Shown: positions 1-7,468 of the stretch, in pieces
Layout of the letters: each line of letters opens with the position of its first letter
Position numbering within the stretch: position 1 is the first letter of the stretch
Source: Streptomyces sp. L-9-10
GTDB taxonomy: Bacteria > Actinomycetota > Actinomycetes > Streptomycetales > Streptomycetaceae
Direction of reading: 5' to 3'
DNA length: 60,194 nucleotides
Assembly: GCF_004151105.1 (NCBI RefSeq)
Contig: NZ_PHRF01000114.1
Span: 1 to 60,194 of the forward strand
Notes under the pieces: model-generated
The model's input: only the letters and a program-made list of their open reading frames with translations
Told to the model about the DNA's origin: nothing
Database searches by the model: none
Translations under genes and position numbers: made by a program

Positions 1-240
1 GTCACCAGGGCTCCGCCATGGCTCCCTCCTCCGCCTCGCGATCCTCCCCCGTAGCCTGAACGGCACGGGAGGGACCCCCTCCACCAGACCCCGCTCCCAG
101 ATCCGGCCTGATCCAAACGAACGACCCTAGGCCCTGGCCGACCGCCGCCGCCACGCCGTGCGGGCCGAGTACCGAGGTCTCCCGCGCTGACGTACCGCGC
201 GCGACGGGGGCCGGGGAGCGGACCGGGCGGCACGGCCTTC
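1..240. other. no supported gene
   Basis: I see no convincing coding sequence here. The one long reading frame that crosses it runs antisense through the next gene and has an arginine/glycine-rich composition typical of a GC-rich shadow frame. It lies just downstream of the stop codon of the neighbouring reductase, so it probably holds that gene's 3' flank. Confidence 0.5.
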
Positions 241-921
241 TCAGCCGGCGGCGCCACGGACCTCGGCCACGAGTCGGCCCGAGTCGGTGGCGGGGAACCG
301 GTCGAGCATCTCGCGGACGGTGGCGGCGTCGGTGTGGGCGCCGAACAGCTCGGTACCGGGCTGCATACGGACGCCCTCCGCCAGCGCACCGGCGACCACC
401 GGATCGAAGCCGAGGGCGTCGACCAGGGCCGCGACCGCCGCGACGTCGTCGTCGCCGTCCCCGGCGATCGCGATCGCCTTGCGTCCGGGGGTGCCCAGCG
501 GCCGGGCACCCTCCTCCAGATCGTGGTACCCCATGTGGTTGAACGCCTTGACGATCCGCGACCGCGGCAGGAAATCCCGCACGATCTCGCTGGAGGAGGT
601 ACGCGGGTCGGTCAGATCGTCCCGGATCCCGTCGACCTCCCACCAGTAGTTCATGGCGTCGACCACGAGCTTGCCGCGCAGCGCGTCCACGGGTACGGAG
701 CGGTACTTGCCCAGCGGCAGGGCGAGTACGACGACGTCGGCGCGCTCGGCGGCCTCGACCGCGGTCACCGCGACCGCGCCGGGCGTGACGACCTCCACGA
801 TGAGGGCGATCTTCGCCGGGTCGCCCGAGCCGGCGACCAGGACGTCATGGCCCGCGGCGACCGCGAGCCGGGCGAGCACCGTGCCGACCTTGCCCGCACC
901 GAGGATCCCGATGGTGGTCAT
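241..921 (-). CDS. NAD(P)-binding protein, F420-dependent NADP reductase-like
   Basis: This 226-residue protein starts with a Rossmann dinucleotide fold (GAGKVG at residues 8-13) and has the general shape of the NADP oxidoreductase, coenzyme F420-dependent family. Members of that family move hydride between NADP(H) and F420 or act as related small reductases; the true substrate cannot be read from sequence. The start codon lies 3 nt after the stop of the upstream LLM-class oxidoreductase, so the two are almost certainly cotranscribed and perhaps translationally coupled. An LLM flavin- or F420-type enzyme next to an F420/NADP reductase is a sensible functional pair, although that pairing is an inference. 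Confidence 0.85.
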   Translation of the reverse strand: MTTIGILGAGKVGTVLARLAVAAGHDVLVAGSGDPAKIALIVEVVTPGAVAVTAVEAAERADVVVLALPLGKYRSVPVDALRGKLVVDAMNYWWEVDGIRDDLTDPRTSSSEIVRDFLPRSRIVKAFNHMGYHDLEEGARPLGTPGRKAIAIAGDGDDDVAAVAALVDALGFDPVVAGALAEGVRMQPGTELFGAHTDAATVREMLDRFPATDSGRLVAEVRGAAG

Positions 922-924
922 GGC

Positions 925-1962
925 TCAGCCCGCCAGAATGTCGCGGACCATGGGCGCCACCTTCGAGCCGAACAGCTCGACGGCACGCATCCGGGCGCCG
1001 ACCGGCAGAGCACCGGAACCGTAGATCATGTCGAAGCGTCCGACGCCGAGCGTCTTCACCGCGCCGGCGATCCTCCGTGCGACGGTCTCGGGCGTGCCGA
1101 TGTACAGCGAGCCGTGCTCGACCTCGGCGTCGAACTCCTCGCGGCGCAGCGGCGGCCAGCCGCGCTGAGCGCCGATCCGGTCCCGCATCACCTTGTACGG
1201 CGGATAGAACACCTCCTTGGCCTCCTCGTCGGTGTCGGCCACGAACCCGGGCGAGTGCATGCCAACGGGATGCGCGACCGTGCCGAACTGGGCGGCGGCC
1301 CGCTGATACAGGTCGATGTACGGCCCGAAGCGCGCGGCTGAGCCTCCGATGATCCCGAGCATGAGCGGCAGCCCGTGCCGTGCGGTACGCACGACGGACT
1401 GCGGGGACCCGCCCACGCCGACCCAGGTGTCCAGCCGTCCCGACTCGGTCTTCGGAAACACCTCAGCGGTGTCCAGCGCGGCTCGCGTGGTGCCGCTCCA
1501 GGTGACCGGCTTCTCGTCGAGCAGCTTCACGAACAGGTCGAGCTTCTCCTCGAACAGGACGTCGTAGTCACTCAGGTCGTATCCGAAGAGGGGGAAGGAC
1601 TCCGTGAAAGAGCCGCGGCCGAGGATCGCCTGGGCCCGGCCGTTCGATATCGCGTCCACGGTGGCGAAGCGCTGGAAGACCCGGACGGGGTCGTCCGAGC
1701 TGAGCACGGTCACACCGGAGGCGAGCTTGATCCGCGAGGTACGGGCGGCTATGCCGGCGAGGACGGTCTCCGGGGCGGAGATCGAGTACTCCGGGCGGTG
1801 GTGCTCACCGACGGCGATGACGTCGACGCCGAGTTCGTCGGCGACCACGGCTTCCTCGATGACCTGCCGGATGGCGGCGGCGTGGGAGAGGGTGACGCCG
1901 GCGTCCTGCGGGACGTCACCGAACGTGTCGAGGCCGAGTACCAGGTCAGTCATGTCACTCAC
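925..1962 (-). CDS. LLM class flavin-dependent oxidoreductase
   Basis: This is a luciferase-like monooxygenase of about 345 residues. It shows family landmarks such as GEHH near residue 52, the run through LASGVTVL, and a C-terminal segment that sets residues for a TIM-barrel flavin enzyme. I prefer the GTG start at 1962 because GGAG lies 5 nt upstream; an ATG nine bases further in (1953) is possible but too far from that Shine-Dalgarno. The open frame continues far upstream, antisense to the divergent hydrolase, and that part is a shadow. The gene is divergent from the alpha/beta hydrolase across a promoter region packed with palindromes, so it is likely controlled with it by the nearby MarR protein. 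Confidence 0.88.
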   Translation of the reverse strand: MSDMTDLVLGLDTFGDVPQDAGVTLSHAAAIRQVIEEAVVADELGVDVIAVGEHHRPEYSISAPETVLAGIAARTSRIKLASGVTVLSSDDPVRVFQRFATVDAISNGRAQAILGRGSFTESFPLFGYDLSDYDVLFEEKLDLFVKLLDEKPVTWSGTTRAALDTAEVFPKTESGRLDTWVGVGGSPQSVVRTARHGLPLMLGIIGGSAARFGPYIDLYQRAAAQFGTVAHPVGMHSPGFVADTDEEAKEVFYPPYKVMRDRIGAQRGWPPLRREEFDAEVEHGSLYIGTPETVARRIAGAVKTLGVGRFDMIYGSGALPVGARMRAVELFGSKVAPMVRDILAG

Positions 1963-1974
1963 GACAACTCCATT

Positions 1975-2088
1975 GGTTGATGCTTCAACCATCTCATAAT
2001 CAGCTTGACGCGTCAACAATGGAGGCGAGTGAAGGTTCATTGACGTGTCAATAAAGCCAATGCAAGGATGATGTTGTTGCGTCAACAA
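1975..2088. promoter_or_regulatory. divergent promoter region with four MarR-type palindromes
   Basis: Four inverted repeats of one type lie between the divergent LLM oxidoreductase and hydrolase genes: GGTTGATGCTTCAACC (1975-1990), TTGACGCGTCAA (2005-2016), TTGACGTGTCAA (2040-2051) and TTGTTGCGTCAACAA (2074-2088). The same motif recurs at the MarR gene promoter (3793) and at the quinone oxidoreductase/LuxR promoter (7393 and 7422). They are probably operators of the MarR protein encoded at 3302-3781; this assignment is inferred. Confidence 0.75.
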
Positions 2089-2145
2089 TCCCGGGAGCAG
2101 CCGTGCTGCGCCCCGGGATCCCCTCAGGAAAGGACAACCCCCGCC

Positions 2146-3135
2146 ATGGCTCTCTGGAGTGCGGAGATCGATCGCCTTCGTCCCGCCGTACGTGCCGAGG
2201 GACGCGCGATGGTGGAGGCCATGTCCCCCGCGTTCAGCGCCGTGTTCCCCGGCGGCACGGCCCAGGCGTACGACGCCGAGGCCCTGGACAATCTCCGTCG
2301 GCAGCTGTCCGCCGCCGGAGAGGACCAGGCCGTCGACCGGTACATCGAGGGGCCGCACGGCCCGGTCAGGCTGCGTACCTTCGTGCCGGTCCGGCCCGCG
2401 CGCGCGGTGCTGCTGAACATCCACGGCGGTGGCTTCATCATGGGCTCCCCCGAGATGAACGACGGCCTCAACGCCTTCCTCTCCCGGACACTGGACCTCG
2501 CGGTCGTCTCGGTCGACTACCGCCTCGCCCCCGAGCACCGCTATCCGGCGGGCCACGACGACTGCGAGACGGCCGCGTCCTGGCTGATCGACCATGCCGG
2601 CGCGGAGTTCGGGACGACGCGGCTCCTGATCCACGGGGAGTCAGCGGGCGCCAACCTCGCGGCAGCCACTCTGCTGCGGCTGCGCCGCCGGGGAACCGTG
2701 GGCCGATTCGCCGCCGCCGTCCTGGAGTTCGGGGTCTACGACCTGTCGGGCACTCCCAGCACCCAGGAGGAGACGGACCACGACGTACTGAGCGCGACGG
2801 TACTGCGCGGCATGATGGACCTGGCCCACCCGGAGCTGTCGCCCACCCAGCGCCGCGACCCGGATCTGTCCCCGCTCCACGCCGACCTGACGGGGCTTCC
2901 GCCCGTCCTGTTCGGAGTGGGCACCGCGGACCACCTCGTGGACGACACCCTTTTCCTGGAACGGCGCTGGGACGTCGCCAACCGCAACACGACACTCCTG
3001 GTCTACCCCGACGCCCCGCACGGCGGCACCGGCCTGCCGTCCGTACTGCCCCACTGGCAGCCCGCGTTGCTGGCATTCCTGGACTCGCACCTCGCCGGCA
3101 CGGAGACGGCGGGCGACGGGGAACCGCGTTTCTGA
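2146..3135 (+). CDS. alpha/beta hydrolase, hormone-sensitive-lipase family
   Basis: This 329-residue cytoplasmic esterase-type hydrolase has the oxyanion-hole motif HGGGF at residues 93-97 and the nucleophile elbow GESAG at 164-168 (Ser166). A candidate acid (Asp262 or Asp266) and a histidine (His292) sit in the right places for a catalytic triad. I chose the ATG at 2146, which has AAAGGA upstream and gives the normal family length; the frame is open further 5' but would run through the operator at 2074-2088. It is divergent from the LLM oxidoreductase and shares its operator-rich promoter. It probably hydrolyses small esters or lactones, but the substrate is unknown. Confidence 0.9.
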   Translation: MALWSAEIDRLRPAVRAEGRAMVEAMSPAFSAVFPGGTAQAYDAEALDNLRRQLSAAGEDQAVDRYIEGPHGPVRLRTFVPVRPARAVLLNIHGGGFIMGSPEMNDGLNAFLSRTLDLAVVSVDYRLAPEHRYPAGHDDCETAASWLIDHAGAEFGTTRLLIHGESAGANLAAATLLRLRRRGTVGRFAAAVLEFGVYDLSGTPSTQEETDHDVLSATVLRGMMDLAHPELSPTQRRDPDLSPLHADLTGLPPVLFGVGTADHLVDDTLFLERRWDVANRNTTLLVYPDAPHGGTGLPSVLPHWQPALLAFLDSHLAGTETAGDGEPRF

Positions 3136-3301
3136 CCGCTTGCCGGCGCCGCCCCGTCGACCGGGTCCGGTCCCGGGCCCGGTCCGGGACGTGTGACCGG
3201 GGCTCGACCGGCCGGAGGTCCCTGCGCGCGGATGCCGGGCCGGCTCCGCCCTGGGAGTGCCGGCGGGCGGGATCACCCAGGCGGCCAGGGCACCACGCTT
3301 C

Positions 3302-3781
3302 TCAGGCGCGCCCCTCGGCGTTCCCCTCCACCGCGGCCACGATCCGCTCCAGGAACTCTCCGAGCGTACGCATCTCACCCGCGTCCAGCGGGTCGAAGAA
3401 CAGCTGTCGCACGATTTCCACATGCCCAGGCGCGGCAGCCTCGATGGTCGCTCTGCCTTCCGCGGTCAAGCGCACCATCGAGCCACGGGCGTCATCCTCA
3501 CACGCTTCCCGTACGACCAGTCCGCGTTTTTCCATCCGGCTGATCTGGTGGGACAGCCGGCTCCGCTCCCAGTCGACCTCCACACCGAGATCCCGGGCCC
3601 GCAGGACTCCGTCCTCCGTCTCCGACAGAGGGGCGAGAAGTGCGTAGTCGGCGGCCGAGATACCGGAATCCTGCTGCAACTGCTGATCCTGGGCACGCTG
3701 GAGGTCGCGGCACAGTCGGCGGTACGCGGCCCAGATCTCGGCCTCGCGCGGGGTGAGCCATCGCGGTTCAGGCATGGACAT
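3302..3781 (-). CDS. MarR family transcriptional regulator
   Basis: This 159-residue protein has the MarR winged-helix layout: a helical N-terminus, a recognition region (ERSRLSHQISRMEKRGLV, about residues 72-89) and a wing around the DDARGS segment. MarR proteins bind palindromes as dimers and usually release them on binding phenolic or other small ligands. A palindrome of the TTGATGCATCA type lies only 12 bp upstream of the start codon, which suggests autoregulation. The same motif is found in front of the LLM/hydrolase and quinone oxidoreductase/LuxR gene pairs, so this protein probably governs a local regulon. No good Shine-Dalgarno precedes the ATG, so a leaderless transcript is possible. 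Confidence 0.92.
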   Translation of the reverse strand: MSMPEPRWLTPREAEIWAAYRRLCRDLQRAQDQQLQQDSGISAADYALLAPLSETEDGVLRARDLGVEVDWERSRLSHQISRMEKRGLVVREACEDDARGSMVRLTAEGRATIEAAAPGHVEIVRQLFFDPLDAGEMRTLGEFLERIVAAVEGNAEGRA

Positions 3782-3792
3782 ACGCTACCAGA

Positions 3793-3810
3793 TTGTTGAT
3801 GCATCACCAA
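3793..3810. promoter_or_regulatory. MarR operator (autoregulatory)
   Basis: TTGTTGATGCATCACCAA is an 18-bp inverted repeat with a single mismatched pair, directly upstream of the MarR start codon. It matches the palindromes at 1975-2088 and 7393-7433. Confidence 0.75.
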
Positions 3811-3969
3811 AATGACCTGGTGTTCCCAGGAACCCCTTACCCGGGAAGGTCGTGGAGATGTGGCGCCCGGCTAGGTAATGGTTGCCGATGTCGCGGCAGG
3901 GGTCCGGCTGGAAGGGTCGCTGGTGGCGGTCTCAGTCAAGGCCGCCGTCGCTACGACCACGGAGACGAC

Positions 3970-4623
3970 ATGGCAGCCAACGGCATCACCTACACCGGAC
4001 TCGACGCGCTTCTGGAGCCCTCGAAGTCGGTGCTGCTGCTGATCGACCACCAGGGCGCCCAGTTCGCCGGTATGCGCAGCATGGACACCACCCTGGTGGT
4101 CAACAACGTCACCGCTTTGGCCAAGGGCGCCAAGCTGTTCGACGTACCCACCATCCTGACCACGGTGGTCGAGGAACGCGGCGGCCACCTCATCAGCCAG
4201 CTCCAGGACGTCTTCCCCGAGCAGACCCCCATAGACCGCACCACGATCAACACCTGGGAGGACCAGCGGGTCGTGGACGCGGTCGCCGCGACCGGCCGCA
4301 AGGACCTGATCATGGCCGGTCTCTGGACCGACATCTGCCTGGCCTGGCCGGCCATCCACGCCCTCGCCGACGGCTACCGGGTCTTCGCCGTCACGGACGC
4401 CTCCGGCGCCACCTCCAACGAGGCCCACGAACGGGGCATCGAGCGCATGATCCAGGCCGGAGTCATCCCGACCTGCTCCGGCACCGTCATCGCCGAGTGG
4501 CAGCGGGACTGGGCACGCGAGGAGACCGTGCCCGGCATGACCGAGATCCTCCTCCAGCACGGCGGCGCCTTCGGCACCAGCCTGGCCTGGGAGCTCCAGC
4601 TTCTCGGCCAGAACAAGGACTGA
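3970..4623 (+). CDS. isochorismatase-family cysteine hydrolase (YcaC-like)
   Basis: This 217-residue protein belongs to the isochorismatase-like hydrolase fold. It has the catalytic aspartate in LLLIDHQ (Asp26) and the cysteine in GLWTDIC (Cys123), which are the family's Asp and Cys; the basic residue of the triad lies in between. The length and the GLWTDICLAWPA segment are closest to YcaC-type hydrolases of unknown physiological substrate rather than to true isochorismatases. The ATG at 3970 has GGAG 5 nt upstream. It is a single gene downstream of the divergent MarR gene, so the MarR operator may also affect it, but the start is about 160 bp away. Confidence 0.88.
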   Translation: MAANGITYTGLDALLEPSKSVLLLIDHQGAQFAGMRSMDTTLVVNNVTALAKGAKLFDVPTILTTVVEERGGHLISQLQDVFPEQTPIDRTTINTWEDQRVVDAVAATGRKDLIMAGLWTDICLAWPAIHALADGYRVFAVTDASGATSNEAHERGIERMIQAGVIPTCSGTVIAEWQRDWAREETVPGMTEILLQHGGAFGTSLAWELQLLGQNKD

Positions 4624-4642
4624 CGAGCACGACGTCCCGCCG

Positions 4643-4715
4643 CCTGGGGCCTGTCTTCGGAGCGTGTCTGCCGGGCGCCGCCGGGCGGACACGCACTGTG
4701 CGGACAGGCCCCAGG
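4643..4715. repeat. intergenic inverted-repeat element, GGGCCTGTC type
   Basis: A 73-bp element has perfect 13-bp ends: CCTGGGGCCTGTC at 4643-4655 and its reverse complement at 4703-4715. It also has an inner hairpin (GCGTGTC/GACACGC at 4662-4668 and 4688-4694). It sits between converging genes. The element at 26417-26503 has the same end core (GGGCCTGTC) and the same kind of site. It could act as a bidirectional terminator or be a non-autonomous mobile relic. Confidence 0.7.
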
Positions 4716-4770
4716 GGTCTGTCCGCACGTGGCCCTTCCCTTCGCAGCCCCGGCGGGTGACGGGCGCGAG

Positions 4771-5400
4771 TCACCGGGGGTAGAGCCACCGGCGCAGCAT
4801 CCGGGTCAGTGCCGGCATCAGGGCATACGACATCAGGCTGCTGAAGAAGAGGGCGATCAGCGCCGTGCGCGGCAGCAACGGGATCGCCGACAAGGCCGGC
4901 TGGAGGACGACGCCGCTGAGCAGCGACACGGGGAAGATGCCGAGCGCCGCCGTCAGCGTCATCTTCCATCTGGTGGGCATCGAGGAAGCGCCCGGTCCCG
5001 CGAGCGAGTCCGTCCCCGGATCCGCGCCGCCCGGACCGGCGGCCCCGTCCTGCCGAGGGAACCAGCCCTCCAGTCCGGTGAGATGACGACGGTCGATCTC
5101 CCGGTGGCCGGAGCCCGCGCGGCTGAACCAGGCCGCGCGCTCCGGGGAGTTCTGCCAGTCGGCGCATGCCTCGGCGTCCCGGAAGCGGTGCACCAGGAAC
5201 CACGGGCCTCCGGGTCGGGCCGGGCGGAACAGGCCGTAGCCGAGATGGCCGGGGAAGGACGTCGCGGTGTCGAGCACGCCATGTGCCCACCGCTCGAATT
5301 CCTGCTCGTGACCGGGGTCGACCTGGCGGGCGATGAGCACCCCGGTCTCGCCGGAGGGCAGCGGGTCCGAGGTGGGCTCATGCGGGGGTGCTGTCGTCAA
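4771..5400 (-). CDS. antibiotic biosynthesis monooxygenase (ABM) domain protein with membrane tail
   Basis: This 209-residue protein has an N-terminal ABM-type ferredoxin-like domain (about residues 18-120). A linker then leads to two hydrophobic segments (about 148-170 and 175-198), which should anchor the domain on the cytoplasmic side. ABM-domain proteins include cofactor-free monooxygenases, haem-degrading enzymes and stress proteins of unknown function. I chose the TTG start at 5400 because GGAG lies 5 nt upstream. It is the last gene of a run (quinone oxidoreductase, SDR, ABM) on the same strand, with an 85-nt gap to the SDR, so it may be read from the MarR-type promoter near 7.4 kb. 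Confidence 0.82.
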   Translation of the reverse strand: MTTAPPHEPTSDPLPSGETGVLIARQVDPGHEQEFERWAHGVLDTATSFPGHLGYGLFRPARPGGPWFLVHRFRDAEACADWQNSPERAAWFSRAGSGHREIDRRHLTGLEGWFPRQDGAAGPGGADPGTDSLAGPGASSMPTRWKMTLTAALGIFPVSLLSGVVLQPALSAIPLLPRTALIALFFSSLMSYALMPALTRMLRRWLYPR

Positions 5401-5485
5401 CTCGGCTCCAGGGGTACGGGACGGGATGTCGTCACGCGGGACACGTGCCGGTGCTCGGGGCGCCGGCGACAGCGCCGGTGGCGGC

Positions 5486-6250
5486 TCAGTGGGCCGTCTG
5501 GCCGCCGTCCACGACGAAGACGCCGCCGGTGGTGAAGGACGCGGCCGGAGAGGCGAGGTGGAGCACCATGCCGACGATCTCCTCGGGATCGGCCGCCCGC
5601 CCCATCTGCGGTCCGGCCACGACGATGTCCCGCTTGACCGGGTCGTCCAGCCAGGGCTGGGTCATCGCGGTCCTGGTGAGGCCGGGAGCGAGCGCGTTGA
5701 CCCGGATGCCGGCCTTGGCGTAGTCGACGGCGGCGGCCTTGGTCAGGCCGATCACGCCGTGCTTGGCCGCCACGTACGGCGCCATGTCCGGGTCGCCGAT
5801 AAGACCGGCGATCGAGGCGGTGTTGACGATGGCGCCGCCGCCCGCCCCGGCCATATGCGCGATCTCGTACTTGAGGGAGAGGAAGACGCCCTTGAGGTCG
5901 ACCGCGATCGCCTTGTCCCAGTCCTCCTCGGACTGCTCGGCCAAGGGCGCGGGGGGCACGAAGACGCCCGCGTTGTTGAAGGCGATGTGCAGATCGCCGT
6001 ACGTGGCCACGGTCGTGGCCACCAGGTGCTCCACGTCGCGCGCGCGTGTGACGTCGGTCGGGACGAACAGACCCGTGCCGCCCTCCTTCTCGATGAGGGC
6101 GACGGTCTCGCCGCTGCGCTCGTCGATGTCACCGATGACGACGGTGGCACCCTGCCGGGCGAACGCGAGGGCCACGGCGCGTCCGATGCCGCTGGCGCCA
6201 CCGGTGATGAGGACGATCCTGCCGGTGAAGTCGAAGAAGGAGTTCGTCAC
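5486..6250 (-). CDS. SDR family oxidoreductase
   Basis: This classical short-chain dehydrogenase/reductase of 254 residues has the cofactor motif TGGASGIG (16-23), NNAG (92-95) and the catalytic Ser146, Tyr159 and Lys163 (YVAAK). An aspartate at the end of the second strand (GDID, near 41) suggests a preference for NAD(H). The GTG start at 6250 has AGGAG about 10 nt upstream. It lies between the ABM gene and the quinone oxidoreductase on the same strand. The substrate is not evident. Confidence 0.92.
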   Translation of the reverse strand: MTNSFFDFTGRIVLITGGASGIGRAVALAFARQGATVVIGDIDERSGETVALIEKEGGTGLFVPTDVTRARDVEHLVATTVATYGDLHIAFNNAGVFVPPAPLAEQSEEDWDKAIAVDLKGVFLSLKYEIAHMAGAGGGAIVNTASIAGLIGDPDMAPYVAAKHGVIGLTKAAAVDYAKAGIRVNALAPGLTRTAMTQPWLDDPVKRDIVVAGPQMGRAADPEEIVGMVLHLASPAASFTTGGVFVVDGGQTAH

Positions 6251-6434
6251 AGCTGTTCAGCTCCTGATGGGAAGGGCACGGGGAAGGTCGGGGGTGTCCG
6301 TCCGGGACCTGGTGGGGTGGCAAAGCCGGGCGCCCGCTGTGCGATGCGCCATGCGCCGTGGGCCGCTGTTGCCAGTGCCGCCGGTGCTGCCGGTTCCCCC
6401 ACCAGGAGCGGTCGGTGCGTCAGAGGTCACGGCG

Positions 6435-7367
6435 TCAGAAAGTGACGGTGATCTTGCCCTTCACATGGCGGCCGGCGAAGTCGAGCAGGGCCTGACGGGC
6501 CTCGGCGAAGGGGTAGTCGGCGTCGATCGGAATGCGCAGCTCACCCTTGACGGCCTGAGCGGCGAGCGACGCCAGACGTCCTTCGGTCGCGCGCGTGCCG
6601 CCGTACAAAGCGGTGACGTCGCGGTCGAAGGCGGGCGGACCGCCGAGCGGGGAGACCAGGCGGCCTCCGGGCCTCGCCGCCGCAGCGGTGGCGGCGAGGG
6701 CGGGACCGGCGTTGGCCATGTCGAACACGACGTCGACTCCGCCGGGCACCAGACGGTGGGTCTCCTCGGCAATGCCCACCGCCCGGTAGTCGAGGACGTG
6801 GTCGGCGCCGAGGCCGCGCAGGAACGCCTCGTCGTCGGCGCGGCCGGTGGCCAGCACGGTCAGTCCCGCCCGTCGGGCGAGCTGGACCGTGTACGACCCG
6901 ACGCCGCCCGTCGCCCCGACGATCAGGGCGGTGGAGCCGCTGGGCACATCGGCGAGGTCGACCAGCGCGGCGGCGGTGAGAGCGCCGGTGGGCAGGGCGG
7001 CTCCCTGCGCGGGCGTGAGTTCCGGGGGGCGTCGGGCGGCTGAGGGGGCGTCGTCGATCACTACGTGCTCGGCGAGGGCGCCGGAGGCGACGCTGTTCCA
7101 GGCGATGACCGGGTCTCCGGGGACGAACCGGGTGACGCCCTCCCCCACAGATTCCACCGTGCCGCTGACGTCGACTCCGGGGACGAACGGGTGGGTCACC
7201 GGGATGGCGTCCCGCAGGGCGCCGGTGATCAGGGCCTTGTCCACGGCGTTGAGGGCCGCGGCCTCCAGACGGACGAGGAGTTGTCCGGGGCCGGGGACCG
7301 GTGTGGGCAGCTCCGCGATCTCAAGCTCTTCCAGCGGCCCGTAGGACCGCGCGACCAGCGCCTTCAT
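6435..7367 (-). CDS. zinc-independent quinone oxidoreductase-type MDR protein
   Basis: This 310-residue medium-chain dehydrogenase/reductase has an N-terminal GroES-like half and a nucleotide-binding motif GATGGVGSY near residue 150. It lacks the cysteine cluster of the structural zinc lobe and a catalytic zinc site, which places it in the NADPH:quinone reductase branch. Such enzymes reduce quinones or activated enones. The ATG at 7367 faces the LuxR-family gene across a short region with two MarR-type palindromes. It is probably the first gene of a quinone oxidoreductase-SDR-ABM unit in the detoxification regulon. Confidence 0.92.
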   Translation of the reverse strand: MKALVARSYGPLEELEIAELPTPVPGPGQLLVRLEAAALNAVDKALITGALRDAIPVTHPFVPGVDVSGTVESVGEGVTRFVPGDPVIAWNSVASGALAEHVVIDDAPSAARRPPELTPAQGAALPTGALTAAALVDLADVPSGSTALIVGATGGVGSYTVQLARRAGLTVLATGRADDEAFLRGLGADHVLDYRAVGIAEETHRLVPGGVDVVFDMANAGPALAATAAAARPGGRLVSPLGGPPAFDRDVTALYGGTRATEGRLASLAAQAVKGELRIPIDADYPFAEARQALLDFAGRHVKGKITVTF

Positions 7368-7392
7368 GTTCGCTCTCCTTCACCGAACCATT

Positions 7393-7433
7393 TGTTGACA
7401 CATCAACAGTAGCGCATATGATTGACGTGTCAA
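7393..7433. promoter_or_regulatory. two MarR-type operators
   Basis: TGTTGACACATCAACA (7393-7408) and TTGACGTGTCAA (7422-7433) lie between the divergent quinone oxidoreductase and LuxR genes. The second is identical to the palindrome at 2040-2051. Both match the operator set proposed for the MarR protein at 3302-3781. Confidence 0.78.
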
Positions 7434-7468
7434 CATTCACGGCGCTCCATCGTCGAGCTGGGGGATGC

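Noticed and set aside
1..643. A 213-codon minus-strand frame at the left edge
   Set aside because: It overlaps the reductase in another frame, is dominated by Arg and Gly, and has no domain.
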